Assembly (NCBI GenBank): GCA_036475545.1
Contig: JAZGAE010000039.1
Span: forward strand, 1-14,452
Direction of reading: 5' to 3'
Source of the DNA: JAZGAE01 sp036475545
GTDB lineage: Bacteria; Pseudomonadota; Alphaproteobacteria; DATDPM01
DNA length: 14,452 nucleotides
Shown: positions 1 to 8,778 of the stretch, piece by piece
Numbering within the stretch: position 1 is the first letter of the stretch
How the letters are laid out: every line of letters starts with the position of its first letter
Position numbers and translations under genes: made by a program
Notes under the pieces: model-generated
What the model was told of the DNA's origin: nothing
What the model saw: the letters and a program-made list of their open reading frames with translations, nothing else
The model's database searches: none

Positions 1-2572
<2,572 letters not shown>

Positions 2573-2656
2573 CACATTCCGCCGCCACTCTCTTTACCAC
2601 GAAATGTATCCGGGCGGCAGATCGCGTTTAATGCCTCGTGCGGGCTCGCAGCCCAC

Positions 2657-3733
2657 TCAAGCGGGTATCGCCTTGCGCTTGAGGCGGAAGACGTACCCGA
2701 TGATCTCGGCCACGGCCTTGTAGTGATCTTCGGGGATCTCCTGGTCGATCTCGACGCCCGCGTAAAGGGCCTGGGCCAACGGCGGGTTTTCCATCACCAC
2801 GATGTCGTGCTCCTCGGCGATCTCGCGAATCCGCCGGGCGAGCGAGTCGACGCCCTTGGCCACCAGCCTGGGCGCCACCATCTCCGTCGGTTCGTACTTG
2901 AGCGCCACCGCGTAATGGGTCGGGTTGGTGATCACCACGTCGGCCTCCGGCACCGCCGCCATCATCCGCCGCCGGGCGCGCTCCATGCGGATCTGGCGCA
3001 GGCGGCTCTTGATCATGGGATCGCCCTCGGTCTGTTTGAACTCCTCGCGCAGCTCGTGTTTCGACATCCGCATGGTCTTGCGGAACTCGTACTTCTGGTA
3101 GAGGAAGTCCAAGACGGCGATGACGCTCATGACGGCCAGCACGCCGATGAGCATGCGCTGGGCAAGGCCATGGACCAGCCCCATGACCTGGGAGATCTCG
3201 AAGGCGGGGAGGCTGGGGAGGATATCGAAGGCGGGCAGGATCAAGAACGTCGCAACCGCTGCCACCACCGCCAGCTTGAGCACCCCCTTGACGAACTCGA
3301 CGATGGCCTTCAGCGAAAACAGCCGCTTGACCCCTCCGATCAGCGAGATCCTCTCGAGCTTCGGTTGCACCCGCTCGGCGGCGATGACGAGGCCGTTCTG
3401 GACGAGCCCGCCGCCGAGCGTCACGGCGACCAGGACCAAGACCGGAAACAAGAGCGCCAGCCCAATTTCGCCGAGGACCCGGATCAGGACCAGGCGTAGC
3501 TGCTGGATGTCGCCGCCCATCGCATGAGGGAACTCGACGAACCGCATGAGCGCCAGCTTGATGTCGCCCATCATCGACGGCGCGAAGAGGACGGCCCAGG
3601 TGGTTATGCCTAAGATCACGAACCAGTGGTTGATCTCGCGCGAGGAGGCTACCTGGCCCTTCTTGCGGGCGTCGTCGAGCTTCTTTTGGGTGGGCTCTTC
3701 TGTTTTTTGGGAATCGTCGGTGTCTTCGGCCAT
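2657..3733 (-). CDS. flhB: Flagellar export switch protein FlhB
   Basis: FlhB is the inner-membrane export-gate component whose cytoplasmic domain switches substrate class from rod/hook to filament. The product is 358 residues, normal for the family. The charged N-terminus EEPTQKKLDDARKKGQVASS is typical. Four hydrophobic stretches lie at about 36-53, 85-110, 150-172 and 184-210. The self-cleavage motif NPTH is at 270-273, followed by YAVALKY and a complete C-terminal domain ending VAEIIGYVFRLKR. The start at 3733 is preceded by GAGGTGA, and its leader overlaps the fliR stop with only three bases between the genes, which implies translational coupling. The short 124-residue protein encoded at 6548-6922 is a paralogue of the last 90 or so residues here. 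Confidence 0.97.
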   Translation of the reverse strand: MAEDTDDSQKTEEPTQKKLDDARKKGQVASSREINHWFVILGITTWAVLFAPSMMGDIKLALMRFVEFPHAMGGDIQQLRLVLIRVLGEIGLALLFPVLVLVAVTLGGGLVQNGLVIAAERVQPKLERISLIGGVKRLFSLKAIVEFVKGVLKLAVVAAVATFLILPAFDILPSLPAFEISQVMGLVHGLAQRMLIGVLAVMSVIAVLDFLYQKYEFRKTMRMSKHELREEFKQTEGDPMIKSRLRQIRMERARRRMMAAVPEADVVITNPTHYAVALKYEPTEMVAPRLVAKGVDSLARRIREIAEEHDIVVMENPPLAQALYAGVEIDQEIPEDHYKAVAEIIGYVFRLKRKAIPA

Positions 3734-3736
3734 CTC

Positions 3737-4501
3737 TCACCTCGCAAGGAGGGTCGTGGACAGCGTTTCCTCGAAGGCGCCGAGGAACCACGTCATCCCG
3801 GCCACCATCGTCAGCGCCAGCACCGAGAACCCGAGCACGATCTGGATCGGCAGCGCGATGAAGAAAACCTGGATCTGCGGCATCAGCCGGCCGAGCAAGC
3901 CCAGCCCCAGATAGAACGTGAGCGCGACCACGATGAAGGGCGACGCGATCCGGAGGGCGAGCGAGAAGCTGTCGGCGAACACCCGGGCGGTGGCGAACGC
4001 GTAATCCTCGAAGGGCGGTATCTTTCCCGGCGCGAACAGGGTGTAGCTGTCGACGATGCCTGAGAGCATGTAGTAGTGCAGCCCGGACTCGAAGATGATC
4101 ACGACCCCCACGATGCCGAGAAACGCCCCGAACAGCGCGCCTTGCGAGGCCGTCGTGGGGTCGTTGACGAAGGCGTTGGCCATGGCCGACTGGTAGGCGA
4201 TCGCCATGCCGGCCGTCTGCAGGGCGGCGAAGATGATCCGCGCCAGCATGCCCAGGAACACCCCGACGATCACTTCGCCGGAGATCATCAGAAACAACGT
4301 TAACGGGCTCCCCGGCAGGGCCGGAAGGGTGCCGGCGACCAGGGGCGTCACCACCAGCGCCAAGCCCAAGGCGATCATCAGCCGCAGGCGGGGAGAGAGG
4401 TAGGCCTCGCCGAAGCCGGGAAGCAGCATCAACGCGGAGCCGACCCGCGTGAACACGAGAAAGAAGGCGAAGAGGTCGGCCTGGAGTATCTCCTGGAGCA
4501 C
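3737..4501 (-). CDS. fliR: Flagellar export gate protein FliR
   Basis: FliR forms the export gate core with FliP and FliQ in the inner membrane. The product is 254 residues and almost wholly hydrophobic. The N-terminal stretch LFAFFLVFTRVGSALMLLPG and the conserved MANAFVNDPTTASQG loop at about 127-141 identify the family. The start is GTG at 4501, six bases after the fliQ stop. This start fits because FliR proteins usually begin within a few residues of LFAFFLVF, and no in-frame ATG lies nearby before it. Close packing with fliQ upstream and flhB downstream gives the classical fliQ-fliR-flhB order. Confidence 0.96.
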   Translation of the reverse strand: MLQEILQADLFAFFLVFTRVGSALMLLPGFGEAYLSPRLRLMIALGLALVVTPLVAGTLPALPGSPLTLFLMISGEVIVGVFLGMLARIIFAALQTAGMAIAYQSAMANAFVNDPTTASQGALFGAFLGIVGVVIIFESGLHYYMLSGIVDSYTLFAPGKIPPFEDYAFATARVFADSFSLALRIASPFIVVALTFYLGLGLLGRLMPQIQVFFIALPIQIVLGFSVLALTMVAGMTWFLGAFEETLSTTLLAR

Positions 4502-4507
4502 GCCGTC

Positions 4508-4774
4508 CTAACCGAGCGTCACGATCCGCTCCATCAACCGCTGGGCGAAGTTGGTCAGTGTCGACAGCATGTAGGGAAGGAACAGCATCACGGAGAGGAA
4601 GATCACCAGGATCTTGGGGACGAAGGAGAGCGTCAACTCCTGGATCTGGGTCAGCGCCTGCACGAGCGCGATGACCAGGCCCACGACCAGCGCCACCAGC
4701 AAGATCGGCGAGGCGATCTTGATCGCGACGAAGACCGCTTCGCGGCCGATCTCGAGAGCGTCGGTGGGGCCCAT
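4508..4774 (-). CDS. fliQ: Flagellar export gate protein FliQ
   Basis: FliQ is a small two-helix export-gate protein that wraps the FliP-FliR core. The product is 88 residues, the usual length. Two membrane segments are visible at about 16-38 and 50-72, separated by QALTQIQELTLSFVPKI, the most conserved part of the family. The ATG at 4774 has AGGGGG six bases upstream. The gene lies nine bases after the fliE stop, so the rod and export genes are probably one transcript. Confidence 0.96.
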   Translation of the reverse strand: MGPTDALEIGREAVFVAIKIASPILLVALVVGLVIALVQALTQIQELTLSFVPKILVIFLSVMLFLPYMLSTLTNFAQRLMERIVTLG

Positions 4775-4783
4775 GCCAGCCCC

Positions 4784-5098
4784 CTAGAGAGGCATCCGTA
4801 TGATTTCCTGATAGGCCTGGATCACCCGGTCGCGGATGGCGACCACGGTCTGCAGCGTGACCTCGGCGTTGGTGACGGCCACGACCACTTCGGTGAGATC
4901 GGCCTGGCCCGCTAAGGCCTCCATGGTGACCTGCTCACTCCTTTGGCCGGCGGCGATCGCGCTCGAGGCGACATCCTTCACCAGGCTGGCGAAGTCCGTG
5001 CCCGGGACCTTCCCGTCGCGCGGCGCGAGGCCGGCGGCCTCGCCCCGGGCGACGGTGTTGGCATAGGCCGACAGGGTGCCGGCGATGTTCGCGGTCAT
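4784..5098 (-). CDS. fliE: Flagellar hook-basal body protein FliE
   Basis: FliE links the MS ring and export gate to the rod and is the first axial substrate exported. The product is 104 residues, normal for FliE. The C-terminal half carries the family signature: a VVVAVTNAEVTLQTVVAIRD stretch followed by RVIQAYQEIIRMPL. The N-terminal half is poorly conserved and rich in Ala and Gly, as expected for an exported flexible segment. The ATG at 5098 has GGAG eight bases upstream. The 44-base gap to flgC upstream shows no clear promoter. Confidence 0.95.
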   Translation of the reverse strand: MTANIAGTLSAYANTVARGEAAGLAPRDGKVPGTDFASLVKDVASSAIAAGQRSEQVTMEALAGQADLTEVVVAVTNAEVTLQTVVAIRDRVIQAYQEIIRMPL

Positions 5099-5142
5099 GC
5101 TCTAAACTCCATTTCCGTCATATCCACTCGGTCCCGGCGCGC

Positions 5143-5550
5143 CTAGCGCAGCAGGTCGATGGTCTGCCCAATCATCCTTTTCGAAAGCGTGATCACGCCG
5201 AGGTTCGCCTGATAGCTGCGCTGGGCCTGGCGCATGTCCATCACTTCGAGGAGAGACTTGACGTTGGGCGTCTTCACGTAACCGTCGGCGTCGGCCGCCG
5301 GGTGTTGCGGATCGAAGCGTTTGCCGAAATCGCTCATGTCCAGGCGGATGCGCTTGACGCTGACCTTGTTCACCCCGAGCTCGCGGTCCAGCAGGTTCTG
5401 GAAGGTCACGATCTTGCGGCGGTAGGGGTCGCCATCGGGCGTCTCCGCAAGCGAATCCGCATTGGCGATGTTCTCGGCGATGATGCGCACCCGCGTGCCC
5501 TGCGCTTGCATCCCGGCGGCGGCAATCTGAATGACTTTCATCAGGTCCAT
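5143..5550 (-). CDS. flgC: Flagellar proximal rod protein FlgC
   Basis: FlgC is a proximal rod subunit exported by the flagellar type III system. The product is 135 residues. The N-terminal AAAGMQAQGTRVRIIAENIA followed by NADS is the conserved rod/hook signature. The C-terminal MRQAQRSYQANLGVITLSKR plus a final helix completes the matching helical half. The ATG at 5550 gives MDLMKVIQ, the usual FlgC beginning. An in-frame ATG three codons later (5541) is a possible alternative, with GGA a few bases before it. The gene lies 25 bases after flgB. Confidence 0.96.
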   Translation of the reverse strand: MDLMKVIQIAAAGMQAQGTRVRIIAENIANADSLAETPDGDPYRRKIVTFQNLLDRELGVNKVSVKRIRLDMSDFGKRFDPQHPAADADGYVKTPNVKSLLEVMDMRQAQRSYQANLGVITLSKRMIGQTIDLLR

Positions 5551-5575
5551 CGGTCCGTGCCCTTATTCATCGCCC

Positions 5576-5989
5576 CTAGTTGCCGCGGCCCAGCGCGGTC
5601 TTGATCATCGAGATGTGCTTGCGATAGAGGTTCACCGTCATCTCGTAGGCCATTGACGTCTCGGCCGCTTTCATCATCTGCTCCTCGAGAGCCACGGCGT
5701 TGCCGGAAAGGGTGGTCTCGTGGGTGTCCTTTTGGACTATCTCCTGAAAAGTCGTCGTCGTGCGCGCCGAGCCGGAGGGCGAGAGGTGGCCCGCATGGGT
5801 CGCCGTCGCCGCCAGGCCGGCGTGGTAGTTGCGGACGATGTTCTTGAAGTCCAGGGGCTTGAGGTCGCGCGGCTTGTAGTCCGGCGTGTCGGCGTTGGCG
5901 ATGTTCTGGGCGAGGACCGCTTGGCGCTGCGTGAGCCAAGACATCCGCTTGGTCATCGAGGAGAAGATGGGGAGCTGGCTCAGGTCCAT
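5576..5989 (-). CDS. flgB: Flagellar proximal rod protein FlgB
   Basis: FlgB is the proximal rod subunit next to FliE and is the first gene of the minus-strand operon here. I chose the ATG at 5989, giving 137 residues beginning MDLSQLPIFSSM, which matches FlgB length and start. The frame stays open to an ATG at 6118, but the extra 43 residues are Arg/Ala-rich and do not resemble the family. The rod signature is LTQRQAVLAQNIANADTPDY near the N-terminus, and the C-terminal helix contains AAETSMAYEMTVNLYRKHIS. The ribosome site is weak (GAGCGAG). Its promoter should lie in the divergent region shared with csrA. Confidence 0.95.
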   Translation of the reverse strand: MDLSQLPIFSSMTKRMSWLTQRQAVLAQNIANADTPDYKPRDLKPLDFKNIVRNYHAGLAATATHAGHLSPSGSARTTTTFQEIVQKDTHETTLSGNAVALEEQMMKAAETSMAYEMTVNLYRKHISMIKTALGRGN

Positions 5990-6127
5990 GACGGCTCGCT
6001 CGGCGTTCAGCGCTCTCATCAGGGGCGCGGTGAACAGTCCGCCGGGGCCGTCCTGGCATTCAGGCGCCGCTTTCGCGCCTCGGTTGCGTTTCCCGTGTCC
6101 GGCTCGTCGAAGTATCACGCCGGTCTG

Positions 6128-6151
6128 TTAATAAAGGGTGAAGCCGGTTAA
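6128..6151. promoter_or_regulatory. Pair of TTAA half-sites in the flgB/csrA divergent region
   Basis: TTAA occurs at 6128-6131 and 6148-6151, exactly 20 bp start to start, or about two helical turns. Read on the minus strand, the second is TTAACC, the usual CtrA half-site form. TTAA is rare in this high-GC window: I found it at only six places, five of them between genes. The spacing is not the canonical N7, so this may be two half-sites or chance. CtrA control of the divergent flgB and csrA operons is inference. Confidence 0.35.
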
Positions 6152-6156
6152 CATGC

Positions 6157-6210
6157 GCGGGCCCGGCGGGGACGCTCGCCGCGCGCAGCCGGTGGAACGG
6201 GCGGGCCCGG
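6157..6210. repeat. Two copies of GCGGGCCCGG, 44 bp apart, in the csrA leader region
   Basis: The same 10-mer lies at 6157-6166 and 6201-6210. Its core CGGGCCCG is a perfect palindrome, so each copy could bind a dimeric protein. The two copies could also pair with each other in RNA to form a long stem before csrA. In very GC-rich DNA such words can recur by chance. Confidence 0.4.
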
Positions 6211-6228
6211 GGGTGGCCGGCCGCATAG

Positions 6229-6268
6229 CCAGGAAGGCCTGAAGATGCTGTATCTGACCAGGAAGGCC
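6229..6268 (+). promoter_or_regulatory. Duplicated CCAGGAAGGCC spanning the csrA ribosome site, possible CsrA autoregulation
   Basis: CCAGGAAGGCC occurs at 6229-6239, where AGGAAGG is the csrA Shine-Dalgarno seven bases before the ATG at 6245. It occurs again at 6258-6268, inside codons 5-8. The first copy can fold as CAGG-AAGG-CCTG. CsrA binds GGA motifs that overlap ribosome sites, often in pairs, so this is a plausible autoregulatory leader. The repeat is seen directly; the regulation is inference. Confidence 0.4.
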
Positions 6269-6469
6269 GGCCAGTCCGTGATGCTCAACGAAAACGTGGA
6301 GATCACGGTCGTCGCGGTACGCGGAAGAACGGTCAAGCTCGGCTTCACCTTCCCGCCCGAGGTCACCGTCCTGCGCCGCGAAATCTACGAGCGCATTCAA
6401 GAGGAAAACCGGGCCGCCGCCGAGATCAGCCGCGAGCTCGTCGACGAGTTGCGCTCCAAGACCGACTAG
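6245..6469 (+). CDS. csrA: Carbon storage regulator CsrA
   Basis: CsrA is a small dimeric RNA-binding protein that blocks or stabilises mRNAs by binding GGA motifs, and it commonly controls motility genes. The product is 74 residues. The N-terminal MLYLTRKAGQSVML matches the family beta-strand, VEITVVAVRGRTVKLGFTFP follows, and PPEVTVLRREIYERIQEE contains the Arg that corresponds to the RNA-binding Arg44 of the E. coli protein. A roughly 20-residue tail, including AAEISRELVDEL, extends beyond the shorter family members. The start has a strong AGGAAGG site. The gene is first in the plus-strand flagellar operon, divergent from flgB, so a role in flagellar control is likely but inferred. Confidence 0.93.
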   Translation: MLYLTRKAGQSVMLNENVEITVVAVRGRTVKLGFTFPPEVTVLRREIYERIQEENRAAAEISRELVDELRSKTD

Positions 6470-6530
6470 CCCGTGTTCTCATAAACGAGAGTTGGGTCAG
6501 CGGCGGGGCGCCGTTCCCGCTCCTTGCGAT

Positions 6531-6545
6531 TTAAACGTTTATTAA
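6531..6545 (+). promoter_or_regulatory. Perfect CtrA-type box TTAA-N7-TTAA
   Basis: The sequence TTAAACGTTTATTAA fits the CtrA full-site consensus TTAA-N7-TTAA exactly and lies in an AT-rich island within GC-rich DNA. Its centre is also a 10-bp palindrome, TAAACGTTTA (6532-6541). It sits in the 78-base gap between csrA and the FlhB paralogue, ending two bases before the ATG at 6548. CckA, which feeds CtrA, is encoded in the same window. Binding by CtrA is inferred. Confidence 0.6.
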
Positions 6546-6547
6546 GC

Positions 6548-6922
6548 ATGCGGCGCGAGAATCGCGCGAGGGCGCAGCGGCCTTCGTTCGACAAGCGGAC
6601 CCGCGATTTGGACCATCCCGACGACCACCCAGGCGACGACACCCCCGCCACTCCGGCGGCCGTTGCGGTCCGTCACGAGCCCGAGCCCGGCTCGGCGCCC
6701 AGGATCGTGGCCAAGGGAAAGGGCGCCGTCGCCGAACAGATCCTGGAGATCGCCTTCGCCAACGGCGTGAAGGTACGCGAAGACGCAGACCTGGTGGAGC
6801 TGCTGTCGGCGATCGAGATCGACAGCGAGATCCCGCTCGAAGCCTTCGCCGCCGTCGCCGAGATCCTCGCCTACGTCTATCGCGCGAACGGCAAGATGCA
6901 AGCAACGGAAGCCACGCCATGA
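6548..6922 (+). CDS. FlhB C-terminal domain paralogue without the NPTH cleavage motif (FlhX/FhlB type)
   Basis: The product, 124 residues from the ATG at 6548, resembles only the cytoplasmic tail of FlhB. It has no membrane segment. Residues 33-57 align without gaps to FlhB 270-294 of this window: AVAVRHEP pairs with AVALKYEP, and APRIVAKG with APRLVAKG. Further on, EIDSEIPLEAFAAVAEILAYVYR pairs with the end of FlhB. FlhB NPTH is replaced by PATP, so self-cleavage is not expected. The first 32 residues are charged and resemble nothing I know. Such paralogues are described in several flagellated bacteria and can support export when the FlhB tail is damaged. The start is uncertain: no Shine-Dalgarno precedes the ATG, and a TTG eight codons earlier (6524) is no better. 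The stop overlaps the next start as ATGA. Confidence 0.85.
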   Translation: MRRENRARAQRPSFDKRTRDLDHPDDHPGDDTPATPAAVAVRHEPEPGSAPRIVAKGKGAVAEQILEIAFANGVKVREDADLVELLSAIEIDSEIPLEAFAAVAEILAYVYRANGKMQATEATP

Positions 6923-7245
6923 CAGCCGAAAAAGAATTGAAGCGCAGGCTCGAACAAGCCTCCGCCGTGATTGCCGCGGCGCGCCAGACGCTCGCCGAAG
7001 GCACCCTGGTCGACCTCGCCGGCCTCGAGGGGGAAGTCAACGACGTCTGCGGCAAGATCACCGAGCTCCCGCCCGAGGACGGCGGCACGCTCAAGTCGAG
7101 CCTCGTTTCGCTGGCGGGCGACCTCGACCTCCTGACCGAGGAGCTCAAGGCGGCGCACGAGAAGGTCGCCGGAGAGATCGAGGGGACGTCGGCGCGCCAG
7201 CAAGCCGCGAAGGCCTACGCCCGCGGCCAAGCGAAAGGGACGTAA
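6919..7245 (+). CDS. Small helical protein of unknown function, coupled to the FlhB paralogue
   Basis: I do not recognise a family with confidence. The product is 108 residues, hydrophilic, with no signal peptide or membrane segment. It is predicted by eye to be nearly all helix, with heptad-like leucine spacing in LKRRLEQASAVIAAARQTL and LVSLAGDLDLLTEELKAAHE. One short break, LPPEDGG, lies in the middle (about residues 51-57). The tail AAKAYARGQAKGT is basic. Its ATG overlaps the preceding stop (ATGA), and GGAAG stands seven bases upstream, so it is translationally coupled. Size, helix content and position suggest a flagellar export chaperone of the FlgN or FliT kind, but that is a guess from context rather than a motif match. 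Confidence 0.75.
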   Translation: MTAEKELKRRLEQASAVIAAARQTLAEGTLVDLAGLEGEVNDVCGKITELPPEDGGTLKSSLVSLAGDLDLLTEELKAAHEKVAGEIEGTSARQQAAKAYARGQAKGT

Positions 7246-7272
7246 GGGACCCCTCGGGGCTCCCCGCCGCAC

Positions 7273-7635
7273 ATGGACGTCGAGACCTACATCCAGTTCC
7301 TCCTCGCGCTCGTCTTCGTGCTCGCGCTCATAGGCGTGCTCGCCTGGCTGACGCGCAGGTTCGGCTTCGGCCTGATCCCTGCGGCCCCGGGGCGCAGCCG
7401 GCGCAGGCTTTCGGTCGTGGAAACCAAGTCCATTGACGCCAAGCGCCGCCTTGTTCTGATCCGCCGCGATAACCGCGAACACCTCGTCCTGCTCGGGCCG
7501 AATTCGGAAACGGTGGTGGAATCAGGCATCGGCGTGGACGCGGAAGGCCACCTCGCTCCATCGGACGCGACGGGATCCGCGGCGCCTTCCGGCGCCGAGG
7601 CGCCCGCTCTCGCCACCGCCAAGGGGGGCTCATGA
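7273..7635 (+). CDS. fliO: Flagellar biosynthesis protein FliO
   Basis: FliO is a small bitopic membrane protein that helps assemble the FliP ring of the export gate. The product is 120 residues. A single membrane segment, about residues 6-25, comes right after the N-terminus. It is followed by a basic stretch and the family core RLSVVETKSIDAKRRLVLIR, then REHLVLLG. The last 35 residues are Ala/Ser/Gly-rich and probably disordered. The stop overlaps the fliP start by four bases (ATGA), the usual fliO-fliP coupling. The start has no strong ribosome site, although a C/G-rich element, GACCCCTCGGGGCTCCCC, lies just before it. Confidence 0.9.
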   Translation: MDVETYIQFLLALVFVLALIGVLAWLTRRFGFGLIPAAPGRSRRRLSVVETKSIDAKRRLVLIRRDNREHLVLLGPNSETVVESGIGVDAEGHLAPSDATGSAAPSGAEAPALATAKGGS

Positions 7636-8369
7636 AGGCCGGTCGTTACTTGATCCCGCTGGCGGCCGCCCTTGTCGTCCTCGGGGCGGCTCCGGCGGCG
7701 TCCCAGACCTTGAGCCTCGATCTCGGCGAGGGGTCGTCGGCGACGGCGCGCATCGTACAGATCCTGCTCCTGCTCACGGTGCTCTCCCTTGCCCCGTCGA
7801 TCCTGGTGATGATGACCTCCTTCACGCGCATCGTGGTGGTGCTCTCGTTTCTGCGCAGCGCCCTCGGCCTGCAACAGACGCCGCCCAATGCGGTGATCAT
7901 CGGCCTCGCCCTGTTCCTCACGGCCTTCATCATGGGACCCGTCTTCGAGACCTCGTACAACCAGGGCATCGCGCCCTTGATCGAAAACAAGATCTCGGAA
8001 GAGGAGGCCTTCGACCGCTCGATCGCGCCCCTGCACGGGTTCATGCTCGGCCAGGTGCGCGAACAGGATCTCACGCTGTTCCTGGAGATCGCGGAAGTCG
8101 AAGTGCTGGATGCGCCCGAGGAGGTGCCGCTCAGGATCCTGATCCCGGCGTTCATGATCACCGAGCTGAGAAGGGCCTTCGAGATCGGCTTTCTCCTTTT
8201 CGTGCCGTTCCTCATCATCGACATGGTGGTCGCCTCGGTGCTCATGTCGATGGGCATGATGATGCTTCCCCCCGTCATCATCTCGCTTCCCTTCAAGCTC
8301 GTCTTCTTCGTCCTGGTCGACGGCTGGTATCTGGTGGCCGGGAGTCTCGTCCAAAGCTTCGGCCCCTGA
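7632..8369 (+). CDS. fliP: Flagellar export gate protein FliP
   Basis: FliP forms the pentameric core of the export channel in the inner membrane. The product is 245 residues, the usual size. A cleavable signal peptide is visible at about residues 1-25 (basic MKAGR, a hydrophobic core, then AAPAAS). The two family signatures are TSFTRIVVVLSFLRSALGLQ, followed by TPPN, and the C-terminal region from FEIGFLLFVPFLIIDMVV to MGMMMLPP, ending in FKLVFFVLVDGW. A strong AAGGGGGG site precedes the ATG. It closes the plus-strand operon, so the gate genes are split between two divergent transcripts: FliO and FliP on this strand, FliQ, FliR and FlhB on the other. Confidence 0.97.
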   Translation: MKAGRYLIPLAAALVVLGAAPAASQTLSLDLGEGSSATARIVQILLLLTVLSLAPSILVMMTSFTRIVVVLSFLRSALGLQQTPPNAVIIGLALFLTAFIMGPVFETSYNQGIAPLIENKISEEEAFDRSIAPLHGFMLGQVREQDLTLFLEIAEVEVLDAPEEVPLRILIPAFMITELRRAFEIGFLLFVPFLIIDMVVASVLMSMGMMMLPPVIISLPFKLVFFVLVDGWYLVAGSLVQSFGP

Positions 8370-8540
8370 CGGGGCCCGCTGCGCCGGACCCTTCGCCGGG
8401 GAGCCGCGGCGACGCCGCCTGAGCCGCCGCCCCACCTGCGCGGTCTCCGGCCGCCGGACAATCGCAAGAAATTTCAACGGCTGCCGCGGCCACCCGCGGT
8501 TCGCCCCCCGGCACTCCCCGGCGCTCCCCGGTGCCCGGCT

Positions 8541-8576
8541 CGCCAACCCCAGCCTTGAGTCGCGCTGGGGTTGGCG
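8541..8576. terminator. 13-bp perfect GC-rich hairpin downstream of fliP
   Basis: CGCCAACCCCAGC (8541-8553) is the exact reverse complement of GCTGGGGTTGGCG (8564-8576), with a 10-base loop. It begins 171 bases after the fliP stop. No T-run follows on either strand, so it is not a textbook intrinsic terminator. It could be a 3'-end stabiliser or an extragenic palindrome. The loop contains GAGTC, a GANTC methylation site of the CcrM type. Confidence 0.45.
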
Positions 8577-8670
8577 TGGGCGGTCGGGGGAAGGCGAGGA
8601 TACGGTCTGCACTCATAAAGAGCGTTGGCGTTGGATCTAGAGCCTAGCCCGCCGATATCCGCAATTGACC

Positions 8671-8699
8671 CGGAGCGGTCGTTGGACTAAGCCGCTCCG
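8671..8699. repeat. Inverted repeat CGGAGCGG / CCGCTCCG
   Basis: An 8-bp perfect inverted repeat, CGGAGCGG (8671-8678) and CCGCTCCG (8692-8699), flanks a 13-base loop. It lies in the intergenic stretch with no gene on either side within 300 bases. Role unknown. Confidence 0.4.
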
Positions 8700-8743
8700 C
8701 AGCTCATAAGGCGCTCCTCGTACCTGGCTGTTCCGAGCAGTCC

Positions 8744-8778
8744 ATGTCTGCGACCGGGAACGGCCGCTGGCCAGACAT
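8744..8778. repeat. Inverted repeat ATGTCTG / CAGACAT
   Basis: A 7-bp perfect inverted repeat (8744-8750 and 8772-8778) is separated by 21 GC-rich bases. It could be a protein-binding site, a hairpin, or a remnant of a repeat element. No function can be read from the sequence. Confidence 0.35.

Noticed and set aside
2628..3791. A 387-codon minus-strand frame overlapping flhB
   Set aside because: It is a shifted frame of flhB. The real frame contains NPTH and all membrane segments.
6054..6068. Possible sigma-54 promoter, TGGCAT then GC, upstream of csrA
   Set aside because: The GG-to-GC spacing is one base off the required distance and the TTGC half is absent.
7287..8612. Long minus-strand frame opposite fliO and fliP
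   Set aside because: It is antisense shadow coding with His/Asp/Arg runs and no recognisable protein features.
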